From the NCBI GenBank assembly GCA_020080175.1, contig JAGHQL010000100.1, forward strand, positions 30,760-94,759: 64,000 bases of DNA, given 5' to 3'. The DNA comes from Glutinoglossum americanum (Eukaryota > Ascomycota > Geoglossomycetes > Geoglossales > Geoglossaceae). The position numbers and the translations under genes are program-made. The notes under the pieces are model-generated. The model was not told where the DNA came from, did no database searches, and was given only the letters and a program-made list of their open reading frames with translations. This document shows positions 1-10,842 of the stretch, one piece after another (within the stretch, counting starts at the first letter, position 1; every line of letters starts with the position of its first letter).

Positions 1-1014
1 GACGGGCTGGTATGGAGAGCTCTGTTGATGCAAGATACCGGTGCCACTGTTTGAGTGAGGTCGTTGTACCATTATATCTTGAGGGCCTCCAGAGCCGGAA
101 CGATGGCTATGTCGGTGCTTTTCGTTGTATTGGGGGCCGCGTTTCAATTTCCGAAGGGTCCAGAACGTTGCGATGAAGACTGCAACCACACAGACCAGTA
201 TACCGACGGAGAGTCCGATAATGGCGGTCTTGGAGAGTCCCGGACTAAGCGATGGAGTTGGTGTACCTATATGTGATTTAGTGGCCGTGGTGTCCGTTCT
301 TGATATGGCGGGTGCCTTGGTGGCGGTAGGGGGAATAGTGTCCGTGTGTGGTCTGATGGTGAGAAATGTCCGAATAATCTGGACCTGGGTGACCTGTATA
401 CCATTGCTTGTGACGGTGGTCGTGATTGTGGCCTCGAAGGTTGTCGTGGTCTTTGGATAGCAAGCATCAGTGCCACAGTAATAATCGGTTCCGCAGCATC
501 CATAATTAAATTCCGCGGCACAGAGTGTTTTGCCCTGTTCAGTGCAGTAGTCCGGGGTGCCGGAGGTATATCCAGGTGGTGGGGTGCAAGTGTTCCTGCC
601 ACATTTGAAACCTGAAGGGCAGCAACCGGCTGGAGGTCAAATGTCAGCCTCAATTGTAGGTATTATGGCCCCTAGAGAGGCACTGATCACTGCGTGGGGA
701 GATGTCAGAGTGAACCAACCGAATTGTATAGGGCACAAGGTTTCGCCTGTATGGGAACAAGGTGCTGTAGCTTTCGGCGGACAGTCTGTCATCCCACAAA
801 GCCTATCGTCTGGACAACAGCCCCCGCTCAGGGAAGCAGGACACAGCTGTGATCCCGTCGAGCACACATCGTATCTCTTCACGACCCGTAACTCCTCCAG
901 GGCAGTACTGTAGCGATACAGGCCCACATTCCTCGCACCAAACACAGCCTCAGCAGGGACGAAACACGAAGCGGCTAGCAGTAGAAGCGACGCGGGTTTT
1001 GGAAACGGAAACAT
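1..1014 (-). CDS. Cysteine-rich secreted/transmembrane protein, C-terminus cut by window edge
   Basis: Exons 1014-720 and 629 to beyond base 1; the 90-nt intron (719-630) uses GTTGGT...CCAG and keeps frame. The protein starts with a signal peptide (MFPFPKPASLLLLAAS). It then has three copies of a cysteine module, roughly C-x6/7-LC-x7-CC-x5-CG-x3-C, including GCCPDDRLCG, GCCPSGFKCG and GCCGTDYYCG. A Thr/Pro-rich stalk follows, then one transmembrane helix (IIGLSVGILVCVVAVFIA), then a basic cytoplasmic tail that is still open at base 1. This is the layout of a type I cell-surface protein whose Thr-rich stalk would be O-glycosylated. The long frame seen at 653-267 is an alternative frame of exon 2. 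Function is unknown; a role in wall binding or sensing is inference. I did not recognise a named family. Confidence 0.8.
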
Positions 1015-2305
1015 GTTGGAGAAACACGGCGTGGTGGCCAGCAGGCCGTAGCGCAGACTTGGCTCTTTTTGGCCCGTCTGTCATACAACTTGCCGTGCTG
1101 CCTGCAGACGATCAATCGTAGACGCGCGCCCCATGGGGATCGCTGGAGCGATGTTGAAGATGGATAAATTATGAAAATCTAATGTCCGAAGCTGTGGAGC
1201 TTTGCAGCTAAAAGAAGCAGAACCGACCGACGATCGACGGAGATCGCACGAATGTCGAAGGCTCTGCAGAGACGCGGGCGTCCCAACGATCCGTTTTAAG
1301 ACATGGCCTGATCAGCAGCCCGTCAAGCCTCAGCCATCTAGAATCGCCGGGCCCTCTTCTGGGCTTCTGGATTCGTTCGTCGATGGCCAGCTTCGAGGCG
1401 TTCGGTTGGTGGGGGCTGCCCCACCAGCGTTGTCTGGCACCAATCGGCGCCGTTCGACAGCCTGGGCGGCCTGGGCAGCCTGCACAGTGGATTGTTTCCG
1501 GACGGCGTGTCGGGTGCCCTTTTAGCCTGTTCGTGAAGGCGGGCAAGGACCATCAGCTCGCATGGGCGTATCGCTGGTCGGGGTTGTGGTGCTTGGCCTG
1601 TCTATATAGCACCGTGTGGAGAAACCCTTGTGAGTCCATCTTCAAAGCCCCGCACCCCGCGCCACACAATACCTTGGTACTATATACATGCACAATATAT
1701 TCTTCGAGCACGGGTCGACGGGTCGACGGATCTAAAAGGGTTTTTATGTCCAACAGAGGGTGGGTAAATTCACCGACTCTCGAGAGTGCCATTATTAATT
1801 GACCGTTACATAGGGCGGTCGTTTCTGCTGTTTCTTGATCTTTTTATTGCTCTTTTGTGGTCGTCTGGTCGTCTGGTCGTCTGGCAGTTACTTTGGATGG
1901 TGTCAAACAGCGCCTGCAGGGAAAAATGGAAGAACGACAAACGTGTCACAAAGACAATAATAATTCATGAGGCGTAACTATTCCGAGTATATATCCGTAA
2001 CCTCAACCGCTTAGCACTGCGCCTCTTTCGCGATCGACAACACCTTCGCGTGAATATGTAAGTATTGCCCGCAGTTGGACATTGATTCGCACTATCTAGT
2101 CTTCCCTTGCACTTATTCCCTGGCTTCCCCACATCGTGTTCGGAAGGAAAGCACCGACATGGGGTGGTTTGCCGTGCTATGTTGAGGCTGTGGTCACTAT
2201 AGCGGCCTTTAATGTAAATTTAATGCCGAGGCGTTGTGGGTTAAAGCCTCCAACTCTGCTCTTCTTGTTAGTAAGCTCTTTATGTCAGCGGTGGCTCGTT
2301 TCATG
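1015..2305. other. Intergenic, no gene seen
   Basis: Upstream of the surface protein and downstream of the RRM gene. Open frames on both strands are short, overlap each other and lack family features. A possible TATA-like ATATATCC lies near 1989, and a GTAAGTATT donor-like site near 2058, but I could not assemble a coding gene or recognise a structured RNA. Confidence 0.5.
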
Positions 2306-3812
2306 TTAGTCTGGGTCTTTACCTAGTGTCGTTGGTGAGTAACTTGCCGACATTGAGCGGCTTGACGAAGACCCATCAACGATGACGGGTTGTCGGACAG
2401 ATTCGTTGGTCGGTGGATCTTCAGAGGTTCCGGTAGTTTGCGGTTTCATCGTTGTTTTTTGAGCGTCAAGCTTCACTCTGATTGTCCTGCCTTTGAATTC
2501 TGTGTCATGAAACATTTGGACTGCGGTCTTGGCTTCTTCATGAGAACTGAATAACGCAGTCGCATACCCTTTCCCACGCCCGTCATTGGATCTCTTCGGC
2601 ACTTCGCACCTGATGACGTTACCCGCTGCTTTGAGGAGGTCTTTGAGTTCTTGCCATTCGGCTTCGTAGGGCAGGCCTCCGATAAAAATACCCCGAGCTT
2701 CGGTTTGCACAGCTCCATGGGTCAGGTTGATCGGAGTCCCATTGGGTGCATTGACATACAGTGGGATAGCCTGTGGGTAGGTGACATGAACGTACGGTTG
2801 TGGCTGCTGCATTAGCATTGGAATTCCTGCTGATGTCGCGGTGGTAGAAGTGGGCATGTTCATGACTGTTGACCCCGAGAGAGGAGGAATTGTGCGTGGC
2901 GGTAGGGGTGGAGTTATGTATGGATTTTGCGTGAAATTCTCCCTGCTGACCTCGGCAAGGATCTGCTGTGCATATATGGCTATCCGAGCTTGAGCAGTCG
3001 AAGCCTCTGCCTCTGCATAGCTTTGGCAATCGCGGTAAACTTCTGCCCAATGACTGAGTTCTGCTGCTTGTTGTAGGTTGCCCATCCGCCTCTCTCGCTC
3101 AGCAGCAGCGGCCTGGATACGCATGAGTGTTCCCGCATTATAAGCCTCTGCCATAAAGTGGCTATAAGCTTGAACGCATACTTCGTAGCGCGCCTTAGCT
3201 ATATTGGAGGGTAATGCACCAGGCATCGAACTCACAAGAAGCCTGTCGTCATGGTACTCGGGCTGAAGTGGCACGACGTAGACAAATGAGGACATCGAGA
3301 TTGTTGGTGGAGGAGCCCAGTGACCAAGGGGGCTAGGGTGCTGACTCGTGTGGGTGTGGGGTTGCGTGAGATTCTCTGGAACGGCGACAGGAACGCCCGC
3401 ATCCCTATTTCCCAAGGCAACGATGAGCGCTCGACCGTCCCAAACGTAATGGCTTAGATGATCTAAAGGGAGGTTCAGTCGGCCCATTTTTGCGGTTTCT
3501 GGGCGCTGGACTAACCGTATACTTTTTCCGCCTCTTCTTTCCCTTTAATTTTCACATAGCCATGTCCGCGAGATCTCCCATTATTCATCACATAAATTTC
3601 GGCATGTTCAACATGTGGTGTTATGGTACGAACAAGATCCTTAAGATCCTGCCATCGGTTCTTGAAAGGGATCTATATAGGGTTATCTGCACTTAGCGCA
3701 GGTGGCGTTGCGTAAGGGAAGGAAAGGAAGAACTCACGTTGGAAATCAAGATAAAATACTCGTCCGTGTCAGCACCAGCTCTTTGCATCTGAGCGTTTCC
3801 CATCAAGCTCAT
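2306..3812 (-). CDS. Two-RRM RNA-binding protein
   Basis: Three exons: 3812-3738, 3672-3516 and 3462-2306, giving 462 aa. The first two exons are short. The start is ATGAGC at 3812. The first RRM (about residues 18-90) has an RNP2-like YFILISNIP, an RNP1-like RGHGYVKI and a final strand ALIVALG, which lies across the exon 2/3 junction. The second RRM, near the C-terminus, has RNP2 IFIGGL and RNP1 GKGYATALF. Between them are an Ala/Glu-rich helical stretch and a Pro/Thr-rich linker; the tail is Ser/Thr-rich. Calling only the long open frame from 3487 would lose RRM1. The protein probably binds mRNA in nucleus or cytoplasm; I cannot assign the target or a yeast orthologue. Confidence 0.85.
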
Positions 3813-6392
3813 GCTTTGGGGGTAACCGCACACTCTACTCTAGTAGCGCTACTGGATACTCGTAGGGTATACAGGGTTTGTCTTCCAATGATTGGTAGAT
3901 ATGCTGCCAACTGTTAGCAGCCTTGACACAGGGGGGCACAGTGTTTGTGCACGTTGAAGGTTCGGAGTTGACGGTCAGAGAGTATGGAGCACCCGACGGA
4001 CCACTAAAACTGGGACACCTCATTAGTTTCTCGAGGGTTAACTGGATGAATATCGGCATTTGGCGAATCCACGTTCAGTCAAGGCCTAGCGTGGTACCGT
4101 GTATGAAATGGGAAACGGAGGGGACTAGCAGTTCATATGATAAACAATTTACCTATTGATGGGTGGTGTCCTTCGGTGTACATTGGTAGGAGATAAACAC
4201 GGTGGCGGCAGTAGAGGTGGGAAATCGGTGGCATAAGGCTAGAGATCAAATTCTAACACCTGATGCAACCACTATAGTCAGCTCTTAGGAAAGGGGTGTC
4301 AACAACAGCTCGAATATGTCCCTTGTCCAGATGTGGGTGCTGCAAACGAAGTCAAAGATATTCACCAATACTATTCACTAACCTCAAAAGGTTGTGTTGG
4401 AACCCTGAGTGGATGTTGACAACTGACGCAGATCTGGGGTTCCCATCTAATCTGTTATGGGTGCTTCGCAAGATCGAGAGGCTTCGAAATCGGGATCTTT
4501 GACTTGTCACCGTCTTGATTTGGAGCTGGGGGAGCTGGGGAATTTCAGTCTCCATCGGAAGAAAAACAGCAGCGTTACGCATGGGAGCGTTGTTAATATG
4601 CTAAGAGAGAACTCCGGATGCTGCATATGATCAACACCCATCGCACAAGACGTTTTAGTATGAGGTGACACCAACAGTGGCGCCGCAGTGGCCCATGAAG
4701 CTGACAATTGGGGCGAGAGCAGATGTGGACGAGCGTGGAAGAGCTTTATTGGGACTGGGTCGGGGGCCGGAAGTAATGCATTGCGGCGGTACAGTATGTA
4801 TGTAACTTGTACAAAAAGAGTGCTGTGAAATTTTTGTGAGAGAATGTGGAATTGCTGCTGGGGTCAAGAAACCTCAAAGGACTTCTGGCTCGCACAAAAC
4901 TCTTGTCTCCAAAACGGCAGAGTGCGGGGAACCGCTCACTGACCCTCCACTGCAGCCCTGACCAAATTACCTGTTTCTTCGCCCATGCCCATCTTAGGAA
5001 TATGCGTGATAAGGCTGTGTACAGGATCACGACTCCGCGGTCCTCAGACATGATATGTGCAACCGACGACCACAACAACAGGACTACGGCCTGGCCAATG
5101 GCTTAGATCTACGTCAATCGGGATACAAACAGCGATTCCAGATTCCATTGGCAGCATTATATTCTGGAGGACTCGTGGGTCGCTTATGTTGCCAGATCTC
5201 GCGCCACCGTTCAACCTGGGAAACATGGCCAATTGTGGCTGCAGGGCCATCGGAGTGTTGTATGAAGTTGGTGATCGATATGCTCGCATAGCAGGGATCA
5301 AGATTCCCGGAGAAAAGAGACTTGTCGAATGCACCTGCAATGCAGAGCAATGCAAATCAACGGCAGAGCAGCAAGCGCACATGTGGTTCCCGTTGGGGCA
5401 TCAGCAAACGAGCAATGGTGTGGAAGGGAGGGAACTAATGGCTACCCGTAAGCCCCGGCTGGTCTCATCTCCTGTCCAACGAATTGGACCAGCCAGTCAT
5501 CGTTACACAGATAAACTAATGCTGAGGTGTCGATTTCCAGCCGTCGAGCTTTGGTTCCACGAATCGACAAATCCCGTGATGCACTGGACCAATGGCACCT
5601 GTGGCGAGGCTGCGGAGGCGACGAAGACGCAAAGCCATCTGCTCGTCGCCGGGAAGCCCGCACACTGCATCGAATTCGATGATTAGCATCAGCGTAGTAT
5701 GGTGAGCAATTGAGAGGCAAACAGCTGGATAGGTTTTTGTCGGCTCTAGCGCGGTGGCGCTAGCACAATCCAATCTCTCTTTGGATAGGTAGTTCGCAAA
5801 GCCGCAGTAGGGATCCCCGCCGTTGCATCTGGGAGGCGAGGGAAGCGGAGCTGCAATTTCGCAGCACACAGGATGGAGTATCGCTGACCAGGGCGTCAAC
5901 CTGGTCGGTGGCGCAGGGCGTCACAGTGCAGCTAGCTCATTCATGGGTGAGAAGTCATCGGTACAAGTTTCCCATCGAGGGCCAGATCCAATACTGAGCA
6001 ACAACAATAACGATCGGGAGCAGATCAGGGAAGTCTTGATATGAATTGACCTATCCTGATGCTACAGCCGCATTAAAAGTAGGTACATACAGATAAAAGC
6101 AAAATGCGCACTAGGGCCAAGACTTGTTGGATTGAATGCTACAGGTCCCTTCGGGTACCAATGGGATAAACAAGATCCTCGCTGTTCTTACTGAAACTAG
6201 TGAAATATTTTTTCAATCTTGAAGAATGCAATGCATGAACCGGTCTGTCCTGACCTCCACGGAGATAGTTCCGATCGTTCTCTCATTGGCCTGAATCTTC
6301 ACCGCCAGCCATATGAATGAATGGATAAATTTAACTTGAGACTAGCGGAAGCGTTATCTTCGTCTCCCTTATGCGTAAGAGTAACGCCTTGC
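3813..6392. other. 2.6 kb without a confident gene
   Basis: No frame here shows a recognisable domain, and no set of short exons could be joined convincingly. The longest open frame is on the plus strand at 5057-5686 (209 codons). It contains seven cysteines but no signal peptide, and it overlaps open frames on the opposite strand (5899-5516, 5382-5044), so it may be chance or a decayed gene. The left part holds the promoter of the RRM gene; the right part is the 3' side of CWC22. Confidence 0.45.
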
Positions 6393-9170
6393 TCATGCTC
6401 CATAACTAGGACTTCTTCGCCGCCTCGGCGGAGACCGGGAATACCTTCTCCTTTCCCAGCGGTCCTCTGCTATTGTCCTTCTCTTTGGTGGCGGGGACGG
6501 AGAGTAGCTGCGCCTTCTCGCCTCCATCCTAGGTTGCGGTGAAGCTGACCGCCCGTTCTTCCTCCAATGTTTTCCTGGCGGTGACCGTGACGTGCCGTCC
6601 CTGCCTCCACTAATTTTTCGTTGTGGGGAGCGAGTACCGCCGTTTCTCCTTCTAATGCCTGGAGAGTAAGAGGCACTACGTTCGCGCCTCCTTAGTCTTT
6701 GTGGGGGTGTTACTGAACGAGAGTAACTGCATCGTCTGGGCCTCGTGAAATCGGCCATGCCGTAGGATTTTCGAGGTGGCGTAGGCGATCTGGATAGAGA
6801 GCCGGATGGAGACCGCCTCCTATGATTCCTGGTGCTGTGGCCCGCACGGTACGAGCCCTCACTGCTAGCCGAATAAGATCTTGCACGTCCTTTTCCTTTG
6901 TATGTCAATTTTCTTGGAGGTGTGAGTGACACTGGGCGACCACGAGAGCGAGATCGAAGAGATAGGGAACGCAAGCGCCGTCGCGGTGCCGGTGAAGGAG
7001 AACGAGACACTGAAGAATCGACTCTTCTACGATTGCTTCGGTGACGCGGGGAGCGGGAAAGCGATCGAGAATAACTCCTTCCGCGATCTCTTCCTCGAGA
7101 CTGGGTAGGCGAACGGGAGCGGGAGTAAGAGCGCGGAGAACCTGTATATGAGGATGAATAGCTTGAGACTGAGCTTGCGGACTCTGAATCAGATTCAGGT
7201 GGGGGTGCGGGCAATGATGGAACGGTCGGCTTAGGGAGATTCTTGAGATGCTCTCTCATTTCCTCCGTCACCTGCCCCATCCCAATGCTGGTGAAGTAAT
7301 TGATAGAAAATCTTGTGTTACGTGGATTATCTCTTGGAAAAAGACCTTCAAAGCTAGGCCGGAGAAAATCATCTTTGAGTCGTTCTTGCAACTTGCCCAT
7401 TCCCATCGCCTCAGATAGCTCCTGGAATAGGATCTTAATGAATATTCGACTGCTCGACGTAGTTTCATCCTCGTTCATGTGTACAACCGACATGACGTGC
7501 CAACCAAGAGCATCAGAACCTAGAAGATGGCCGAAGAAGCGAGCAATATTGCGAAGCCGATTAGTTTCGAAGCGGTGGATAGTATCGTAGTATTTAGTGA
7601 AGGCCGCTTCGAAAAGCTCCGTCCACAGTCGATTAAGCTTCGCAAAGCGCTCCCCAATGAGGCCGTAGAACTTAGAGTAGGTTCGTTCTTGGGAACAACA
7701 CTCAATCACCATGGAAGGTAATTCAGGTTCCTGGCCAGGGGGAAGAGATATCTGGGAGAAGAGGTGAGTAGGCTTCGCAGTTAATTGCATCATCAGGGAG
7801 GGAGAGCTCACCTTCATCAGCTTGTGGCAACACTCCTCAAAATCGATGCTTGACATGATAGTTAAATATATGGTTCTCCTTAGATTCACGAGGTCCGTGT
7901 TGCTCTGATCCTTGATCTCCATCTCCCGGGACTCCTGGGCTTCTTTGTCATCCTCGCTATCGTCGGTCTCGTATTCATCGTCATCATCGCTCTCACCAGC
8001 CTCTCCAAGGATTTCAGCCCTCAGGTTTTTATAGGCCTCCTCATGCTCCTCCCAGCTTGGGTCAAACTTAAAAACATTTAAACCGTCCTGTACGTCGATC
8101 TCGTCGTCGAGGTTCGCTCGATGGGTGATTTGGTCTTCCTCCTCCACAAGATCTAACTCCTCTTTGATCGCCAGATTGTCCTTATACTTGTCCCTCCGCA
8201 CCTGAAAGAGTACCTCGATCATGTATTGCACTCTCTTGTCAATGTCGGCCTCGTGGAGAATACTCCGAAACTGGTCGAAAACGGCCAGCGCAATTGACCC
8301 ACTCATTTCCTCAAGATGCTGCCCAACCTCTCGCGTTAAGCCTACAGCAATTTCCACACTATCGTCGGTGTGGTTGTGGAGCAATAGAAGTAGTATCTGA
8401 GCCGCCACCATTTCATGTGCCACCTGCTGATTGCACAAATGTGCGATGAATGTCGTTGATGAAAGACACACGGACTTGTCGTTTCGCTTGAAAGCTTTCC
8501 TGAACTGGACAATTAATCTATTGAGTAGGAGTTCTCCCACTTGCGGTAACTTGGTGTTTACGATGGCGGCCATCGCGGCATAGATCGGAGTGAATGGTAG
8601 ACTTGCTGCCTGGGCCTTCATGATGCTGCGACAAAATAGTCCTCTTCCTCGCACTAGATTTTCACCAAACAATTCTGGCACAATGTGTTTGATGTTCGAC
8701 ACATTGACTTTGTTGATGAGACCATTTATTGACTTTTTCAGGGCCTCCCAAGCCATCCGTTGATATTCCTTGCTCGACTTGTCTGTGATCTGAGCTTGAA
8801 GGGCCCTAAGACGAGCAGGAGGAATGTAGGTGCCTCCGGAGCGCATGGTAAGCAATTTCTCATATTCGGCTTTCGCTGCGGCTTGCTTTTCCTCTTCAGT
8901 GAGAACTTTAGTAGGCAGACCCTCAGTTTCTTTTTCTTTTAGGCGTTTTGCTAGCTGTCGTTCTCGTTCGATGGCGCGTTGAGGGTCGACATCGGGGAGG
9001 GTCCGTCCACCTAACGCAGGGCCTCTCGGTGGTGAGCGTCGGCGCCGAGGTGAAGGTGAGCGTGAAGGCGGAGAGCGTTTGCGTTTGACTGACGGGTTTG
9101 GCTGATACGATTCTGGAGGAGGGGGTGTCGGAAGGCGTACAGCAGATTGGAGTACAATAGGTTCCTCCAT
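6393..9170 (-). CDS. CWC22: Pre-mRNA-splicing factor Cwc22
   Basis: Cwc22 is a spliceosome component (Complex B-act/NineTeen-complex associated). In animals it recruits eIF4AIII for the exon junction complex. The sequence shows an SR-like N-terminus, an MIF4G domain (about residues 135-325, with [14 protein letters not shown] and [17 protein letters not shown]), an acidic linker, and an MA3 domain (from about 430, with [12 protein letters not shown] and [14 protein letters not shown]). The last 250 residues are a long Arg/Ser-rich tail. The 925-codon frame is open throughout, but a 60-nt segment (7811-7752) has GTGAGC...CCCAG ends and interrupts the conserved [13 protein letters not shown] block. 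I therefore infer exons 9170-7812 and 7751-6393, giving 905 aa. It is divergent from DPM2. Confidence 0.95.
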   Translation of the reverse strand: MEEPIVLQSAVRLPTPPPPESYQPNPSVKRKRSPPSRSPSPRRRRSPPRGPALGGRTLPDVDPQRAIERERQLAKRLKEKETEGLPTKVLTEEEKQAAAKAEYEKLLTMRSGGTYIPPARLRALQAQITDKSSKEYQRMAWEALKKSINGLINKVNVSNIKHIVPELFGENLVRGRGLFCRSIMKAQAASLPFTPIYAAMAAIVNTKLPQVGELLLNRLIVQFRKAFKRNDKSVCLSSTTFIAHLCNQQVAHEMVAAQILLLLLHNHTDDSVEIAVGLTREVGQHLEEMSGSIALAVFDQFRSILHEADIDKRVQYMIEVLFQVRRDKYKDNLAIKEELDLVEEEDQITHRANLDDEIDVQDGLNVFKFDPSWEEHEEAYKNLRAEILGEAGESDDDDEYETDDSEDDKEAQESREMEIKDQSNTDLVNLRRTIYLTIMSSIDFEECCHKLMKVSSPSLMMQLTAKPTHLFSQISLPPGQEPELPSMVIECCSQERTYSKFYGLIGERFAKLNRLWTELFEAAFTKYYDTIHRFETNRLRNIARFFGHLLGSDALGWHVMSVVHMNEDETTSSSRIFIKILFQELSEAMGMGKLQERLKDDFLRPSFEGLFPRDNPRNTRFSINYFTSIGMGQVTEEMREHLKNLPKPTVPSLPAPPPESDSESASSVSSYSSSYTGSPRSYSRSRSPTQSRGRDRGRSYSRSLSRSPRHRSNRRRVDSSVSRSPSPAPRRRLRSLSLRSRSRGRPVSLTPPRKLTYKGKGRARSYSASSEGSYRAGHSTRNHRRRSPSGSLSRSPTPPRKSYGMADFTRPRRCSYSRSVTPPQRLRRRERSASYSPGIRRRNGGTRSPQRKISGGRDGTSRSPPGKHWRKNGRSASPQPRMEARRRSYSPSPPPKRRTIAEDRWERRRYSRSPPRRRRSPSYGA

Positions 9171-9460
9171 ATCGATATCTCTATCGGTTGCGACGGAAGA
9201 GCTATCGTTTGGATCTCAAAATCGGGCGATTCTTGCCTTTTGTTTCGCCTAGGGGATAGGTTCGTGATGGGCAAGTTGTGGAAGGAAAGTTCGTAGTTGA
9301 GCCTCAGCGCTTAGTCATATCGAGAAAGACACCTTGCGCGAGCTAGGGATAATCTGAAGCACAGGGGACCGATTTTCAAGAAATGTCAACTTGATAGTCT
9401 TTCAGAACCGCGCACCATATCCACCCCCTTACGTTCCTTTACTAGTGCTTCCAAGCAGTT
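9171..9460. promoter_or_regulatory. Shared promoter region, CWC22 / DPM2
   Basis: 290 bp between two divergent start codons, so both promoters and 5' leaders must fit here unless they extend into genes. No clear TATA box is visible. Inferred from gene orientation only. Confidence 0.5.
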
Positions 9461-9846
9461 ATGGTATGTGTCGGTAAAACTACTGAACGTAGGAGTAAAC
9501 CCTGCTAACTGTCACTTCAATAATCTAGCTAGACAGACTCATCGGATTTGCGATGCTCCTAATAGCATCTGCTGTTTTTCTTTACTATACAGTTTGGACT
9601 TTGCTCATGGTAATTAGTAATGCTAATCTAACTAGAACTCTGTTAATCTTATTTCTCTAGCCTTTCGTTGATCCGGGTCACCCACTCCACGACTTGTTCC
9701 CACCGCGCGTATGGGCAATACGCATTCCTGTTATCTTGATCCTTCTTGGATCAGCTGTTGTTGGCTCTTTCTTGAGCGTAGTGATGATTCGGAGTAATAG
9801 GAAGCGCGCTGCTAAGGCGAAGGCTGTGGGGAAGAAGAAAGCTTAG
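9461..9846 (+). CDS. DPM2: Dolichol-phosphate mannosyltransferase subunit 2
   Basis: Exons 9461-9463, 9529-9609 and 9661-9846 encode 89 aa. Exon 1 is only the ATG: GTATGT follows at once and the intron ends AATCTAG with a GCTAAC branch site. Dpm2 is a small ER-membrane protein that stabilises the catalytic subunit making dolichol-phosphate-mannose for N-glycans, O-mannosylation and GPI anchors. The protein has two transmembrane helices, FAMLLIASAVFLYYTVWTLL and IPVILILLGSAVVGSFLSVV. Between them is the family segment PFVDPGHPLHDLFPPRVWA (compare PFID...HKYFLPR in animals). The lysine-rich C-terminus (KRAAKAKAVGKKKA) fits an ER membrane protein. Length matches the family. The tiny first exon is why simple open-frame scans miss this gene. 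Confidence 0.93.
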
Positions 9847-10842
9847 ATTACGGCGGCGCGCCACCTGGGTCGGGGGGAATGGATCGTGGCCACGTCGTCA
9901 GAGCTTAGAGAGGTGTCTTAGATGCGTCGCGTATGGAATTAGATTCTGACTGGCACTAAGGAGTTGATTTTTGAATTCAAAGGGCGGTTCTGTTGGTCGA
10001 CACGTATAACCATCGGCTTACCACACGATGAAATGTAGTTAATATATGTACATGTATGTACAAGCAAAGATCTGCCGGCCTTAATGCTTAAATTTCCGTA
10101 TGGACGGAAAGTTTTGTGCTCGTGGAGGTGGATACAGGAAGGCTGGTGAACCCACCTCCGGCTAACGTGAATAGTAAATGGTACCGGATTCACTTTTATA
10201 AAGGATGGGAGCGTCTGGATGTCTACCGTATGTCATGCAGTCCTTTGATTAAGCTGGCCTTCCTATTCAAGGGACTTCGTTACTTCGCATTCCGTTGGTA
10301 TTTATGCACACCCCGCACTAGCCGCGAACACCAATCGAGCCATCGCTCCTGCAGCGTGCCCCTCCCCCAATACACCGTTGCTCATACTATCAGTACCTAC
10401 ATTCTCCGCGATACTTCATAGTCATTTTGAGTACCACCTGAACTGTGGCCAGACCCCATTGAGCATTTCCCAACAAATCATCCCACAGGTTTCTCTGACG
10501 AGAAGGAGCTCTCACGTCACCATTAGATCCTTTATTTTGATTCCGCGCATCGGCGTCGACAAGGATAGGTCTTGTGTCTGACAGTCTTTGGTTGCCCGAG
10601 CAAGCCTTGTATACTTTGGAGGAATCAAAGATCCGTGCGTTTTCGGTCGACCTCTGAACAAGTCATTCCTGCAATCAGATCGGTGACGCACTGCGCCAGC
10701 ACTACACACCTCTTGTCTCAGGAAGCGACGAATACCTTTCGCGCTCACCTCCATCGCCACCATCTCTCGCCACTCCGATCAGTTCTCTCCTTTCGCAAAG
10801 AAGTTCCTACAGAATACAAGCCGATCCTTAGAAGCTAATTAT
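9847..10842. other. Intergenic, probable 5' leader of the next gene
   Basis: Between the DPM2 stop and the proposed BCAS3-like start. C/T-rich tracts from about 10300 onward resemble fungal promoters and 5' UTRs. An open frame at 10116-10421 has no family features. Nothing else seen. Confidence 0.45.

Noticed and set aside
267-653. 128-aa open frame on the minus strand
   Set aside because: It is a shifted frame over exon 2 of the left-edge surface protein; the spliced frame carries the conserved cysteine module and membrane helix.
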